From: Paguma larvata
Lineage: Eukaryota; Chordata; Mammalia; Carnivora; Viverridae
NCBI GenBank assembly: GCA_030068075.1
Contig: CM057826.1
Span: 68,917,312-68,981,311 of the forward strand
Reading direction: 5' to 3'
DNA: 64,000 nt
The notes beneath the pieces are model-generated. The model was given only the letters and a program-made list of their open reading frames with translations, did no database searches and was not told the origin of the DNA. How positions within the stretch are numbered: position 1 is the first letter of the stretch; every line of letters starts with the position of its first letter. Of the stretch, positions 12,007 to 23,297 are shown piece after piece. The position numbers and the translations under genes are program-made.

Positions 12007-12745
12007 CTGCTATAAGCAATGCTGCAGTGCTAGCAATATAAATTTAAGGACTTGTTTCTAACCTCTATGACATTTATGCTTAGTAAATTTCTGCTACATT
12101 GCATCCACAGTAAAAATAATTTATAGTGAAACATATTATCACTTTTCTGAAATATTGAACACCCCAAGGTGGTGCTGTTAATATTTAAGGTAATTGAATT
12201 TACACTGAATGATGTACCAATTAAATATACTATTTTTGTAAATATTTGGTAATTTAAATAATATGGCTATTAAAAAGCATAATTAAGCACCATTCTATTA
12301 TAAGTATGGCAACAACAGTAACAATATGTTAATTCATTCCTGTGATACATGTTTCTTTCAAATATATTTTATTAAACAGTACTGCAGAGACTGGGTGAAC
12401 AAATCCAATCCAGTAATATAGAGAATAGCTTATATCTTAAAGTAATTGGCTCATAGACATTTAGTAAAAACATTGCTTTTAGAAGAAATCACAATTCTTT
12501 TTTTTCACATTTAAAACTTAGATTTTGAAATTGTTAAAATAGTCAAAAGGAAATCTGCTTACTCACTAATTAAAAGGAGAATGCACTTATTTGTTAATTT
12601 AAAATATTGCCAGTTCTGCTATTATTACTTTAACATATCATCAATAAAACTCCCATGGAATATCATGAAGATTTTCTTCAAAAACATCTTCATTGAAAAC
12701 AATCACAGAAGAGGCTGCTGATTGTGTGTGGTGGATACAAATGTT
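12007..12745. other. Unique A/T-rich DNA
   Basis: Nothing recognised apart from long A/T runs. Confidence 0.35.
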
Positions 12746-12905
12746 GTAGTTCTAGGCTGTGTGACCTTGGACCCGTATTTAATCTTGCTGGCCCTCAGTT
12801 TTCTCATTAGCAAAAATGGTGATAATAATGTCACTTATCTCATTATATGTAGTGAATAGTGAACACTTTAATATATGTAAAGTGCCTAAATATTTGTCCT
12901 GCACA
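12746..12905 (+). mobile_element. MIR SINE
   Basis: The central MIR core is recognisable: GGCTGTGTGACCTTGG, then CCCTCAGTTTTCTCATTAG and AAAATGGTGATAATAAT, followed by the 'gtaaagtgcctaaatat' 3' part. This is an ancient mammal-wide repeat, slightly diverged. Confidence 0.85.
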
Positions 12906-12909
12906 TAGT

Positions 12910-12955
12910 TATCATCATAAACTTCATCATCATTATCATCATCATCATCATCCAG
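12910..12955. repeat. (ATC)n microsatellite
   Basis: Imperfect ATC repeats at the 3' edge of a MIR, a common position for microsatellite birth. The antisense reading encodes a run of Asp codons, which is an artefact. Confidence 0.85.
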
Positions 12956-13125
12956 GAATTGTAGGGTTGACTCTGAAATCCTATTAGATATATCTCGTAT
13001 TCTATGGCTTATCATTTTTAATATAGAATTTTAATATCAATTATTAAATTATTTATATCAATTTTAACACATAATATTCGGTCAAGTATACAGACACATT
13101 TCTGTCACATTGAAATGACTGTTGC

Positions 13126-13352
13126 GGGGCGCCTGGGTGGGTTAGTCGGTTGAGCGTCCGACTTTGGCTCAGGTCATGATCTCGCGGTCTGTGAGTTTGA
13201 GCCCCGCGTCGGGCTCTGTGCTGACAGCTCAGAGCCGGGAGCTTGCTTCACATTCTGTGTGTGTCTCTCTCTCTCTCTGCCCCTCCCCCACTCATGCTCT
13301 GTCTCTCTCTGTCTCAAAAATAAATAAACATTAAAAAAAAATAAAAAAAAAA
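13126..13352 (+). mobile_element. Young can-SINE, near consensus
   Basis: It is full length: GGGGCGCCTGGGTGG head, CpG-bearing ATCTCGCGGTCTGTGAG and GAGCCCCGCGTCGGGC, CT tract, and AATAAATAAACATTAAAA tail. The target-site duplication GAAATGACTGTTGC is perfect (13112-13125 and 13353-13366). Retained CpGs and the perfect duplication indicate a recent insertion. The internal Pol III A and B boxes are intact or nearly so. Confidence 0.97.
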
Positions 13353-13489
13353 GAAATGACTGTTGCTTGTTTTGATTTAGTTTATTGAGTCTTTATTTAC
13401 ATCACCTTTAGAAGTACTTGTTCCCTTATGCAAATGTGACTTTCTGTCTGATATATTCCTTCTACTTAAAGAATGTCCTTTTTATATTT

Positions 13490-13765
13490 CCTGAGGTAGA
13501 TGTCTACTGGTAATGAGTTCTCTCAGTTTTTGTTTCTTTCAAAAGTTTTTATTTCTTCTTTAGTTTTGAAAAATATTTTCACAGTTTATAGAATTCTGGG
13601 GAGACAGTTGCCTTCCTCACCTCAATACTGTATCATTATCTGGCTTAAAAACTTCTTACTTTTAGTAAGAAGTCTGCTCTAATTCTTTGCCCCTCTGTAT
13701 GTAATGTGTCTTTTTTCTCTGGTTCCCCTCAAGACAGTGTCTTCATCTATGATTTTCACAACGTT
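13490..13765 (-). mobile_element. Old L1 fragment (antisense)
   Basis: The phrases AGAATTCTGGGGAGACAGTT, AGAAGTCTGCTCTAATTC and CTCTGTATGTAATGTGTC are typical of the antisense of old mammalian L1 sequence. It abuts the next L1 block. It is non-coding. Confidence 0.55.
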
Positions 13766-13789
13766 GAGTAAGATAGGTCTGAGGTTTTA

Positions 13790-14438
13790 AAGGTCAGTGA
13801 GCTTGGCTGGGTTAGAGACTGGAGAGCAGTGAGCTGTTCCTGGAGAGAAGGCAACCAAACAACCTGGAAGGAGCCAGTGTGGAAGCAGCTCTCTGAAAAA
13901 TGCCTGGGGAACAAAGAGCGGAGATTATTTGCTTTTCTAGAGCATATCCCTGAGAGGCAGCATTCATGGAGACCCTTCTCTGGGAATGAAGGAGCTAGCT
14001 GGCACCATTTGCCTCCCTCACCCCTCATGTGCACGCAGATCCACCTGTAGGAAGCATAACAGCACTGACACTGACTGCCTAACTTTCTTGCAACAAGCCT
14101 CACCCCCCTACTCTCTGGCAGGACTGCCCTTCTCAGTCAAACTTCACTCAGTTCCTGCAAGGCAGGTCCCTCCCTGAGAAAACTCACCACATTGGCCAGG
14201 GGCCAGACACTGCTCACAACAGGCAAGGAGAGCCTCTCCAGATGACGGGTCTGCAGGAGAGCACAACCAAAACACAATGGTAGAGCACATGCAGAATATG
14301 CTACAGACACTTTTTAAAGTGCCACACCCTGGGCACTGCATGACCTCTTTTTTGTAAAGGGCATTACTTTCAGGAGCAAGAGACATAACTGGCTTTTCCA
14401 ATACACAGAAGAAGGCAAAGACTTAAGCAAAATACTTC
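13790..14438 (+). mobile_element. Carnivore L1 5' UTR fragment
   Basis: It aligns by eye with the 5' UTR of the longer L1 at 44.8-46.2 kb; for example ACTCACCACATTGGCCAGGG here corresponds to ACTCACCACACTCTGGACAA there. GC content is higher than in the surroundings, as expected for an L1 promoter region. It ends abruptly at a SINE remnant; ORF1 and the start of ORF2 are missing. An antisense frame of 115 codons (13756-14103) runs through it. Confidence 0.75.
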
Positions 14439-14494
14439 AGAACCTAGAGCCTGCTTTGGATTCTGTGTCTCCCTCTCTCTCTGCTCCTCCCCTG

Positions 14495-14526
<32 letters not shown>

Positions 14527-14540
14527 AATAAACATTAACT
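14439..14540 (+). mobile_element. 5'-truncated can-SINE remnant at L1 deletion junction
   Basis: Only the SINE 3' half is present: GAGCCTGCTTTGGATTCTGT, the CT tract (expanded near 14490-14522) and CAAAAATAAACATTAA. The tRNA-like head is absent. It lies exactly between L1 5' UTR and L1 ORF2 sequence, so it marks a deletion that removed ORF1. Confidence 0.85.
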
Positions 14541-15490
14541 CTTTTACAAAAGTACATGGAAGCAAATGAAAATAAAAACACAACAGTCCAAAACCTTTGG
14601 GATCTAGCAAAGACTGTCTTAAGAGGGAAGTACAATGCAATACAGGACTACCTCAAGAAGCAAGAAAGGTCTCAAATGCACAACCTAGTCTTACAATTGA
14701 AGGAACCAGAAAAGGAATAGCAAATAAAGCCTAAAGCCAGAAGAAGAAGGGAAATAATAAAGATGAGAGTGAACAAACAAAAAACAGTAGAAATGATCAA
14801 TGAAACTAAGAGCTGGCTCTTTGAAAGAATAAAGCTAACAACCCCCTAGCCAGACTTATAGAAAAGAAAACGTAAAGGATTCAAATAAACAAAATCATTA
14901 ACAAAAGAGGAAAGATCACAACCAACACCAAAGAAATATAATTGTAAGAGTATATTATGAAAAAACGGTATGCTAACAAACAGGGCAATCTGGAAGAAAT
15001 GGATAAACCTGTAGAAACAAACTACCAAAACTGAAACAGGAGAAAAAGAAAATTTGAATAGACCCATAACAGCAAAGAAATGAAACAGTAATAAAAAAAA
15101 AATCTCCCAACAAATAAGAGTATAGGGCCAGATGGCTTGCCTGGGGAATTTTACCAGAAATTTAAAGAAGAGTTAACACCTATTCTTTTCAAATTATTCC
15201 AAAAAAAAAAAGAAATAGAAATGGAAGGAAAACTTCCAAACTCATTTGCAGATGCCACAATACTCTATGTAGAAAACCTGAAAGACTCCATCCCAAAATA
15301 CCAGAAGTGATACATGAATTCAGTAAAGTTGCAGGATACAATAGCAATGTACAGAAATCTGTGCATCTATACACGTATAATGAAACAATAGAAAGAGTAC
15401 TCAATGAATCAACCCCATTTACAATTATTCCAAAAGCCACATCCAGGATTAAACCTAACCAAAGAGGTAAAATGTCTGTAAAATGAAAAT
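14541..15490 (+). pseudogene. L1 ORF2 fragment, internally deleted
   Basis: This is the ORF2 linker to reverse-transcriptase region: 'aaaacctttgggatctagca', 'agtacaatgcaatacaggac', 'gatggcttgcctggggaat'. Near 15240 the sequence jumps from 'cttccaaactcatttgcag' straight to the part following the catalytic Phe-Ala-Asp-Asp box, with the second Asp codon altered (FADA). The RT core is therefore lost. Stops and frameshifts are present throughout. It meets an inverted L1 piece at about 15490. Confidence 0.85.
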
Positions 15491-16505
15491 TATGGCAAGG
15501 TTTAATTAGTTTTGATGGCTGAGTAATATTCTATTGTATATATACACCACATCTTTATCCATTCAGCAGTCCATGGGCATTTGGGCTCTTTCCATAATTT
15601 AGCTATTGTTGGTAATGTTGCTATAAAAATCGAGGTGGATTTATCCCTTCCAAACAGTATTTTTGTATCTTTTGGATCATTGGGGTAGTTCTATTTTTAC
15701 CATTTTGAGGAATCTCCATGCTGTTTTCCAGAGTGTGTGCACCAGTTACATTCCCACCAACAGTGTAAGAGGGTTCCCGTTTCTCTGACCTTGCCAAGAT
15801 GTGTTGTTTCCTGTGTGGTTAATTTTAGCCGTTCTGATGGGTGTCATGTCATATATCACTATAGTTTTGATTTGTATTTTCCTAATGACCAGTGATGTTG
15901 AGCATTTTTTTCATGTGTTTTGTTAGTCATGTGGATATCTTAATTTCTTCACTGGGAAAATATCTATACATGTGTTCTTTCCTTTTCTTAACTACATTAT
16001 TTGCTTTGGGGGTGTTGAATTGGTAAATTCTTTATAGATTTTGGATACTAACCCTTTATCGGATATATCATTTGCAAATATCTTCTCCCATTCTGAAGGT
16101 TGCCTTTTAGTTTTGTCGATTATTTTCTTCACTATGCAGAAGCTTTTTATCTTGATGAAATCCCAATAGTTCATTTTTACTTTTATTTCCCTTGCCTCTG
16201 GAGATATGTCTAGTAAGAATTGCTATGTCCCATGTCAAAGAGTTTGCTGGCCATGTTCTCCTTGAGGATTTTGATGCTTTTCAGTCTCTCATTTAGGTCT
16301 TCATCCATTTTGAGTTTATTTTTGTGTATGTATAAGAAAGTGGTCCAGTTTCATTGTTTTGCATGTTGCTGTCCAGTTTTCACAATACCATTTGTTGAAG
16401 ATATTGTTGTTTTTTGTTTTTTTTTCCCCCCCACTGGATATTCTTTCCTGCTTTGTTGAAGATTAGTTGACCATGTAGCTGTGGTTCCATCTCTGGGTTT
16501 TCTAT
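15491..16505 (-). pseudogene. L1 ORF2 3' portion, inverted
   Basis: Antisense ORF2: 'ccaccaacagtgtaagaggg' and 'atttgcaaatatcttctccc' are classic L1 antisense phrases. The minus strand still reads the motif [20 protein letters not shown] near 16080. It begins without 3' UTR or poly(A), so it is not a complete insertion end. It sits tail-to-tail with the plus-strand L1 piece before it. Confidence 0.9.
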
Positions 16506-16688
16506 TTTTTATTTTTAAGTTTATTTATTTGAGAGAGAGCTAACCTGTGCAAGCGGAGCAGGAACGTCCTGCCAGCGGGGAGCCTGATGTGGGGCTCGAT
16601 CTCACAAACCATGAGGTTATAAACTCGGCCAAAGCTAAGATTTGGATGCTTAACCAAGCGTTACAGAGGTACGCTACTCAGGTACCCC
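16506..16688 (-). mobile_element. can-SINE inside L1
   Basis: Reverse orientation: a T/A-rich tail, AAGTTTATTTATTTGAGAGA, and at the far side the head antisense ACTCAGGTACCCC. The L1 flanks repeat TGGGTTTTCTAT (16494-16505) and TGAGTTTTCTGT (16689-16700). The body is strongly diverged. Confidence 0.85.
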
Positions 16689-16790
16689 TGAGTTTTCTGT
16701 TGTACTGATCTCTGTGTCTGTTTTTGTGCCAGTACCATAATGTCTTGATAAGGTATTATATTTCAAATATTGTTTCTACTACTGAATGCC
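16689..16790 (-). pseudogene. Continuation of inverted L1 ORF2
   Basis: 'gtgtctgtttttgtgccagt' and 'accataatgtcttgataagg' continue the same antisense ORF2 across the SINE. The match fades after about 16785. Confidence 0.8.
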
Positions 16791-16983
16791 AACACAATTG
16801 AGGACCATACATTACTATATAGCATTATTAAAATTTTGACGAATCTTCTCTCTTCAACCTTCAAGTGATGAATACAGTGCAGATATGTAATATTGATGGT
16901 AGATACTTAATATTATTTACTAGTTGTCATCACCTAGCACAGAATAAAATGGAACTCAGTTTCCCATCGAAAGTGACACTGCT

Positions 16984-17185
16984 GGGTGCCTGGGTAGCTC
17001 AGTTCAAGCATCTGACTTCATCTCCAGTCATGATCCCGTGATTTATGAGTTTGAGCCTCATGATTTATGCTTTGGGTGACCTCGTGTCCTGCATCAGGTG
17101 AGCTTGAACCCCACTTTGGGCATAAGCCCCACTTCAGATGAGCCCCACTTCTCTCTCTCTGCCCTCTCTCTCTCTCAAAAGAAAA
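16984..17185 (+). mobile_element. can-SINE, rearranged middle
   Basis: The head GGGTGCCTGGGTAGCTCAGT is followed by a partly duplicated central segment (GTTTGAGCCTCATGATTTAT and GAGCTTGAACCCCACTTTGG), then a CT tract and A tail. The target-site duplication is AAGTGACACTGCT (16971-16983) versus AAATGACACTGCT (17186-17198). Confidence 0.9.
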
Positions 17186-17199
17186 AAATGACACTGCTG

Positions 17200-19500
17200 T
17201 TTTTCTGTACAATAGTATTAAAGGAGACATCTTATATTACCAAAATGATACACTAAAACTTAAAAAAAATGTGTTCCTTCTAATGTTTTCATAAAATTTA
17301 TTTTTAAAACTTTGGAAGCTTGAATATTTTATTTTATTTAGGTATTTATATAATTCAGTCTATAGTACAAAAATGGTAAACATGTGCATGATAAACTTCA
17401 GATCAAAAAATTTATGCAGTGTGCCAAAAATTTTCTTGCCAATAACATTTTGCTGAGATGACATTTCTCTCAAATAAGAAGTTATATTTAAGAGTAGAAT
17501 ATGATACTTTAATTGTTTCTCAAATATTTCTTTTTATTTGGTAGTCTTGTGAGTCAAGGCAAAATTAGGTGACGAATAATGGATTAACCAAATAAACATA
17601 TGGCCAGAAGTTATAAATAACTTAAACTACCTTATTGGAAAAAGCCTTATTATAAATTAAACATTATAGGCATTTTTCTCTGTGTTGTCTTGGACAGAGT
17701 TGACTGCTATTCCTTCCTTTCACGCCTAACGAAGGGCTTTATGGTAGTAATAAATAATCCAAGCCCTTAGAAGTGTTGTTTGATGAGTATGCTGATTATT
17801 TGTAATTAAGTGTGTATTGTAGCTAAATGGCAATATGGGATTTGCTTGGTTTGATCCTTTGTTATACAATTATGTTTGAAAATTCAATAAAATTCTAAAA
17901 CAAATAAAGCTACTAATAATAAGAACAATTGATGAGTTTTTTTGTGTGTGTTACACCCTCTGTCTCTAGACTGTGAAAGAATGCAGCTGTGTTGATTCAT
18001 TATTAAAGAACTACTTGCAAAGTTAATCCTCAATCTACCAAATAAGAGATTAGCAAAACAACTCAATTGTTTTAACTCTTGATTATAAGTTTGGTTACAT
18101 GAAAAATGATACTCATCTGTGATATGATTCAATTTTGTCCTTCACCAGAACATAATTACTTAATAGAATTATCCACTAAGTAATTCTACCAATGTAGAAA
18201 ACAATAAATTCTATTTCAGCTTCAACATATAAGATTGCTGAATTTTGTATCTTTTAAAAGTATTTACAGATTTATATCTTATGAAGAATTTCCAAATTAC
18301 CAAATGGTCAATACTAGGGCTGTTAACAAATAGGTAAACTGTAAAATCTATAACAAAATCTCACTATACCATGGATTTCATTATAGTAAAATAGCATATT
18401 TCTCTTGGATTCAATGTACAATTTATTTAGAGAATAAAATATTAGATGTGTCCCCCAACAGAATTAATAAGCCATTGTTATATTAATTTATTAAGGAATT
18501 TTTCTCTTCCAAGGATATGAAGAGTTTATGTTGAACTTGCAGACCGTTGTTTTATGAAGTTATCACATTATCCATGTAATTGCAGTTATGCTACAAATAA
18601 TGTTCCAATTTTGTTATATCTCCAAGTTATATCAATCTACTTTAAGTTTCTAATTTTTAACTTTAGTGTTGTGCTTTTTTTTTTTTCACAACACCATGTT
18701 TATTATATTCTGAAGTTTAAGCCTAACAGTGTCATTTGAAAATATTTTTTTGTTTCTATCTGTTTAGATCGAGTAAGACTCCTTTCATATCCTGTTATCC
18801 AGGAATTCCTTGAGTATACGTCCATGATTAAAAACAATTAATATGCAAGCCACTGGATATCTAATGATTACAAATGAATATCTCTTTACATCTGAAGTCA
18901 AGAAGTCAGGTGGGATATTTAATGGTTTCCTACAGTCAGTTGCTGCAAAAAAGAAAATATTTCTTTCCATTCAAATGTAATTAGATAATTACTTTTAAAG
19001 ATTAAAGTACATTTCTTTTTTATTTTCATCATAAAAGATAACTGCATAATTGAAAATGAAGAGAAGGGAGAACTAGCTCTGTGCAAATCTGGGAAAATTA
19101 AAATTTTCAGCTGACATCCACCAGAACTTAAAAACTGCAAAGTTCTTTAGAAAGACTTCTTTCAAAACTCTGCTTTAAGAACAAACCAAAAATCTGCAGA
19201 TGGTAAGAAAATGAGCATATTATGGATAATTATAAGGGTCTCAGTACATGAAAGCCACCCATTCAGTTGCAGATGTCCCTTGTAAATAATGGGCACAGGA
19301 CAAGGAGACGATCAGCAAAACTTGGACCATGGCAGCAAAATCAAAGAACTGTGAACATGGACTATCATCTAAGCTAGGGCTAAGGGAGATGGGAAAATCA
19401 TGTCTACTATTCATGGTTTGTCTTTTAGGCTTGCACATAAATTCCAGCTTTTTTCTCCACACTAGCTAGCCTATCTGCCAACAAATATACATGTTGCATT
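17200..19500. other. Unique A/T-rich DNA
   Basis: 2.3 kb with no recognised repeat, no credible exon and no CpG-rich segment. Short open frames on both strands have no motif or splice context that I would trust. Confidence 0.4.
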
Positions 19501-19504
19501 CATT

Positions 19505-19660
19505 TTAAAACATTATTTCATTCATGGCACTCATCACAGTCTGAAATTATCTTATTATTACTTGATGTGATTGTTCACATATTTCTAGTGCTTTTCTTTT
19601 TTCACCACGAGAAAGCAAGCTATACATGGGGAAGGGTTCTTACTGTGTCAATGCATGCAC
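19505..19660 (+). mobile_element. L2 fragment (probable)
   Basis: 'ggcactcatcacagtctgaa', 'attatcttattattacttg' and later 'aagcaagctatacatgggga' follow the order of the L2 3' region (cell-type phrase 'cactcatcacagtctg'). It is heavily decayed. Confidence 0.5.
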
Positions 19661-19797
19661 CGTTTTACACAGTAGCTAATAGGGACATGTAGCTATTTAA
19701 ATTTAAGTTAAACTTGAAAAATATGAAAAAAAGTTCCTTTTTCCATATTTTTAATGTTCAGGAGTCACATGTGGCTAGTGGCTATCATATCTGGATT
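19661..19797 (+). mobile_element. hAT-type (MER1 group) DNA transposon remnant
   Basis: The arms CAGTAGCTAATAGGGACATG and GTCACATGTGGCTAGTGGCT face each other around an A/T-rich centre with 'ttaaatttaagttaaac'. This is the structure of a short non-autonomous mammalian hAT element. The exact family name is not asserted. Confidence 0.6.
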
Positions 19798-20702
19798 CAC
19801 AAACTTTAATTTCTGTTAGTACTTATGTTTATAGCCTGAAATATTTTTTTTTAAATCCATACTTTTCATTACTAACAGAAAAGAAAGTCAGCATTAAGTC
19901 TTTCCAAGACAAATGAGGAAATTAATCCACTGGCTTTTATTTCTTTTTGCCTTCCTGAATTACATGTCAGTCAATTTCCCGACTGGCATAGGGGAAGCTA
20001 GATATATGGAAAAATAGAATTTCATAATATTTCTCTGTACTTTCTCTCAGAACTTGTTGAAAAGTCTACATCTGGGACCAGACAAACAAAATTGAGAGAT
20101 TATGTCTCAATGCTTTGTTTCCATAATTGTTTTTGCTAGAATTTGGATATAAATTCTCAGTTTGGTGAGGTTTTATTTGGAATGAAACTTCTATTCATTA
20201 CATTTGTATTGTAACTTTATTTGTATGTTTACACTGCTTCTAAGCCCTAAGGAGGCTGGCTTTCATACTTCACTCTTCTTTCTAGGATTCTAGAGTGTGG
20301 GGAAAAAATGAAAGTATGCTACTACGAAGCCTATAATATTCCCCTTTAGTTCTACATCTCTTCTCTATCAGCAAGGGTAAAATAATATCTAAAAAGCCCA
20401 CCCACCTCTTAAGCACTCTCTTTCCCAAACTGATAAATACTACGGTTTACCAGAAAAGCACCCATTTTTTTTAAAGCATCCATTTTTGATCGGTCATTCT
20501 GTACTGAGTCCAGAAAGTTTTCTTTGAGTTTCTTTTGTTTCCTTCAATATCATCCAAATTTTCATGTAACATGAGGTGAACAGACTTAATATAACTCGTC
20601 GTTTCTTTTCTATTGTTTTTTTTTCCTTATTTAATTATATACCGGATGGTAGTATTTTTGTAAAATGTGCTAAAACTGTCATTCTCAGAATTTCTAAAGT
20701 TC
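19798..20702. other. Unique DNA
   Basis: No gene or repeat was recognised. Confidence 0.35.
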
Positions 20703-21520
20703 TGTTGCCTGGGTCCTTGTTCCGGAGAATCTAGGGGTCCACGAAGGACAGACGGTCAGGCGAAATGAAGTGAGAGAGCCACGAGTGAGATGGAATCTGA
20801 TGACCAAGAAGGCAGCCCTGGCAATTCTGGCATCTCTGCTTTGCTGGTCTCAGGGTCTTTATTTTTAAAGGTAGCGAGTGACATTACATCAGTAACAAGG
20901 CATTCTTTACAACATACATTGTTGTCACAAGACCTATGTAGTCATCTATAGGTTTATGGCATAAGGGAGCGTGGGGATCAGAATTACAAAAGGATTTGCG
21001 AAATGTTAACCTCAGGGAGGTGCTCAATATTTGCTGCTGATAAACAGTGCTTCTGACTTTTGTGCGAGGCTAACCTTGGGGAAGGTCCTAAGTCTCTTTA
21101 CAATCTTTCCCATCAGTGTGTTAATTCTGAGAGAAGCTTTACGGAGATGTGCCTTGAGGTTTTATGGTGGGGCTGAGGGGAGCGATACCTGCAGGGAAAA
21201 TCTAATTTGGTTCAAGGAGTCTTGGGGCCTACGCCTCAATTTGTGTAACCTATCCCCAAGAGGCAACCTTGAGGTTACTTCTGGCCAGGTTACTCTGATT
21301 CAGATTTTATCCATCAAGACCAGGTCCCCTTTTCCATATGCCATAAAACCAAAGAGCATTATGTCCCTTAGGCCAACGAAAGCAGTTCAAGAAATCCAGG
21401 CCTGAAAGATAATTTAGAAGGAGGTAAAACTAGGCGTCAGTTTGGCTGGCGGGAGCTTTGCTTCAACCTTTCCCACGCAGGGAGGGGTCTCAACCTGTGA
21501 GCCCAAAACGGCTCCAAACA
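20703..21520 (-). mobile_element. Endogenous retrovirus LTR (solo), 818 bp
   Basis: The ends are TGTTGCCTGGG (left) and GGCTCCAAACA (right), so on the minus strand it begins TGTTTGG and ends GGCAACA, the TG...CA form of an LTR. A polyadenylation signal AATAAA lies on the minus strand opposite the GTCTTTATTTTTAAA at about 20857-20871, about 160 bases before the LTR end. GC content exceeds that of the flanks. No gag, pol or env sequence lies on either side, so it is a solo LTR. A clean target-site duplication is not seen (flanks AAGTTC and TTCTAT). Class I or II could not be decided. The 124-codon frame at 21031-21405 is antisense noise. Confidence 0.7.
20857..20871 (-). promoter_or_regulatory. 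LTR polyadenylation signal
   Basis: AATAAA preceded by TTTAAA on the minus strand, in the expected position near the R region of the LTR. Confidence 0.6.
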
Positions 21521-21697
21521 TTCTATTGTCCTCAAAACTAAATTAAGAAAATCAAATCTGGATGCTTTTACTTATAATTAATTGGAAATCTTGCACCTGA
21601 CTTAAAAATGCCATTAATGACATTATGTTCTGTTTTCCACCACCTCTCAAACAAAAGTTTGCTTTGTTGAGGTTCATTTCTCTAGGTAATATATGTT
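21521..21697. other. Unique DNA between LTR and L2 remnant
   Basis: Nothing recognised. Confidence 0.3.
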
Positions 21698-21857
21698 AAA
21701 ATAGCACTGCATTTTTCTTATTATTACTTATCTTTTCCTACTAAACTTTAAAAGAACAAATTTCACATATTTCCAACCTAAAAGAATCTGACACATAATA
21801 TGTACTCACCAAATATCCAATGAATACATGAAAGAAATATTGAATGAATGACAATGT
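21698..21857 (+). mobile_element. L2 3' fragment (probable)
   Basis: 'aaatagcactgcatttttc', 'tctgacacataatatgtact' and 'tattgaatgaatgaca' follow the L2 3' end order, with the middle deleted. Confidence 0.55.
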
Positions 21858-22410
21858 AGTTAATTAGTACATATATGAATGTTCTTTTATAAGACAAAAA
21901 AGGAAACTATCCAGATTCCCCCTTATGTCTAAAACAATAAAAAGATGTAAATAAAAAAAGCAGAGATCATTAGTGAAAAATTATACAACTATCTTATTGA
22001 CAAATGGCGATTTTAAGTTTTTATTTATACAGGCAACATGGGTAAATCATCTTTGGTTTGCATATTTAAAAGATATAGTAAGAGATCATCATAGTCAGGA
22101 TAAGATACAGAGTAAGCTGTACTATCTAATGACAGAGGTATACCTTTCCAACTTACCTAAATGACATTGCCAGTAAACACATGAAGTATAAGAAAGTAAA
22201 GTTAATATTAGAATTTCTGAAGTTCAATGTTCAAGGTTGGAATAATTCTACATTTAGATTGAGGATACTGTGTGGGGATCACCTCATATGAACTAGTCCA
22301 TACCTATTATATATAGGGTCTGAGACAAGACTAAAAATGGAGGCCCACATACCACCTGACTAAATATTTCATTTGTAAATCAAATCAATGAGTTTAATTA
22401 AATAAATTAG
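21858..22410. other. Unique A/T-rich DNA
   Basis: No gene or repeat recognised before the L1 begins. Confidence 0.3.
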
Positions 22411-23297
22411 AGCTGAGAACTTCCCTAATCTGGGAAAGGAAACGGACACCAAAATCCAGGAGGCACAGAGAACTTCCTTCAGATTCAACAAGAATAGGTC
22501 TTCTCCATGGCATATCACAGTGAAACTGGCAAAATAAAAAGATTAAGAGAATTATGAAAGTAGCTGAGACAAACAGGCCTTAACCTTGAAGGCAGCTATG
22601 TAAGGGTAGTAGCAGACCTGTCCACTGAAACTTGGCAGACCAGAAGGGAGTGGCAGGAAATATTCAATGTTCTGAATAGGACACTATGCAGCCAAGAATC
22701 CTTTATCCAGCAAGGCTGTCATTCAGCATAGGAGAGATAAGACTTTCCCAGACAAACAAAAACTGAGAGTTCATTATCACTAAACCAGCCCTTCAAGAGA
22801 TCCTAAGGGGACTCTGTGAGTGGAATACTGCAAAGACTACAAAGGACCAGAGACATCAACAAAAACATGAAACCTACAGATAGAGTGATGACACTAAATT
22901 CATGTCTTTAAATAATAACTCTGAACATAAATGAACTAAATGCCCCAATCAATAGACTTAGGGTATCAGAATGGATAAAAAAAAACAAGATCAACCTATA
23001 TGCTGTCTACAAGACTCATTTTAGACCTGAAGGACACCTTCAGATTGAAAGTGAGGGGCTGGAGAACCATCTATCATGCACTGGAAATCAAAAGAAAGCA
23101 GGAGTAGTCTTATTTATAGCAGACAAACTAGATTTTAAACTAAAGGCTGTAACAATAGATGAAGAAGGGCATTCTATCATTACAGGGTCTAGCCATCAGG
23201 AAAAGCTAACAATTGTAAATGATTATGTTCTCAACTTGGAACACCCAAATATATAAATAAGTTAATCCCAAACATATGCAATCTTACTGATAAGAAT

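Noticed and set aside
11623..12015. 130-codon open frame as a gene
   Set aside because: Its last third is translated TTCC repeat and the remainder has no motif, splice context or repeat-independent support.
13126..13210. tRNA gene from the tRNA-like head
   Set aside because: A- and B-box-like sequences belong to the SINE head; cloverleaf pairing and the rest of the tRNA are not preserved.
13756..14401. Overlapping ORFs on both strands as host genes
   Set aside because: They lie in or at the edge of an L1 5' UTR of higher GC content; kept only as a possible L1-antisense feature.
21031..21405. 124-codon plus-strand ORF as a gene
   Set aside because: It runs antisense through an LTR and has no recognisable domain.
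22888..22911. Intact L1 ORF2 start
   Set aside because: The ATG at 22888 is followed by an in-frame TAA at the eighth codon, so no ORF2 product begins here.
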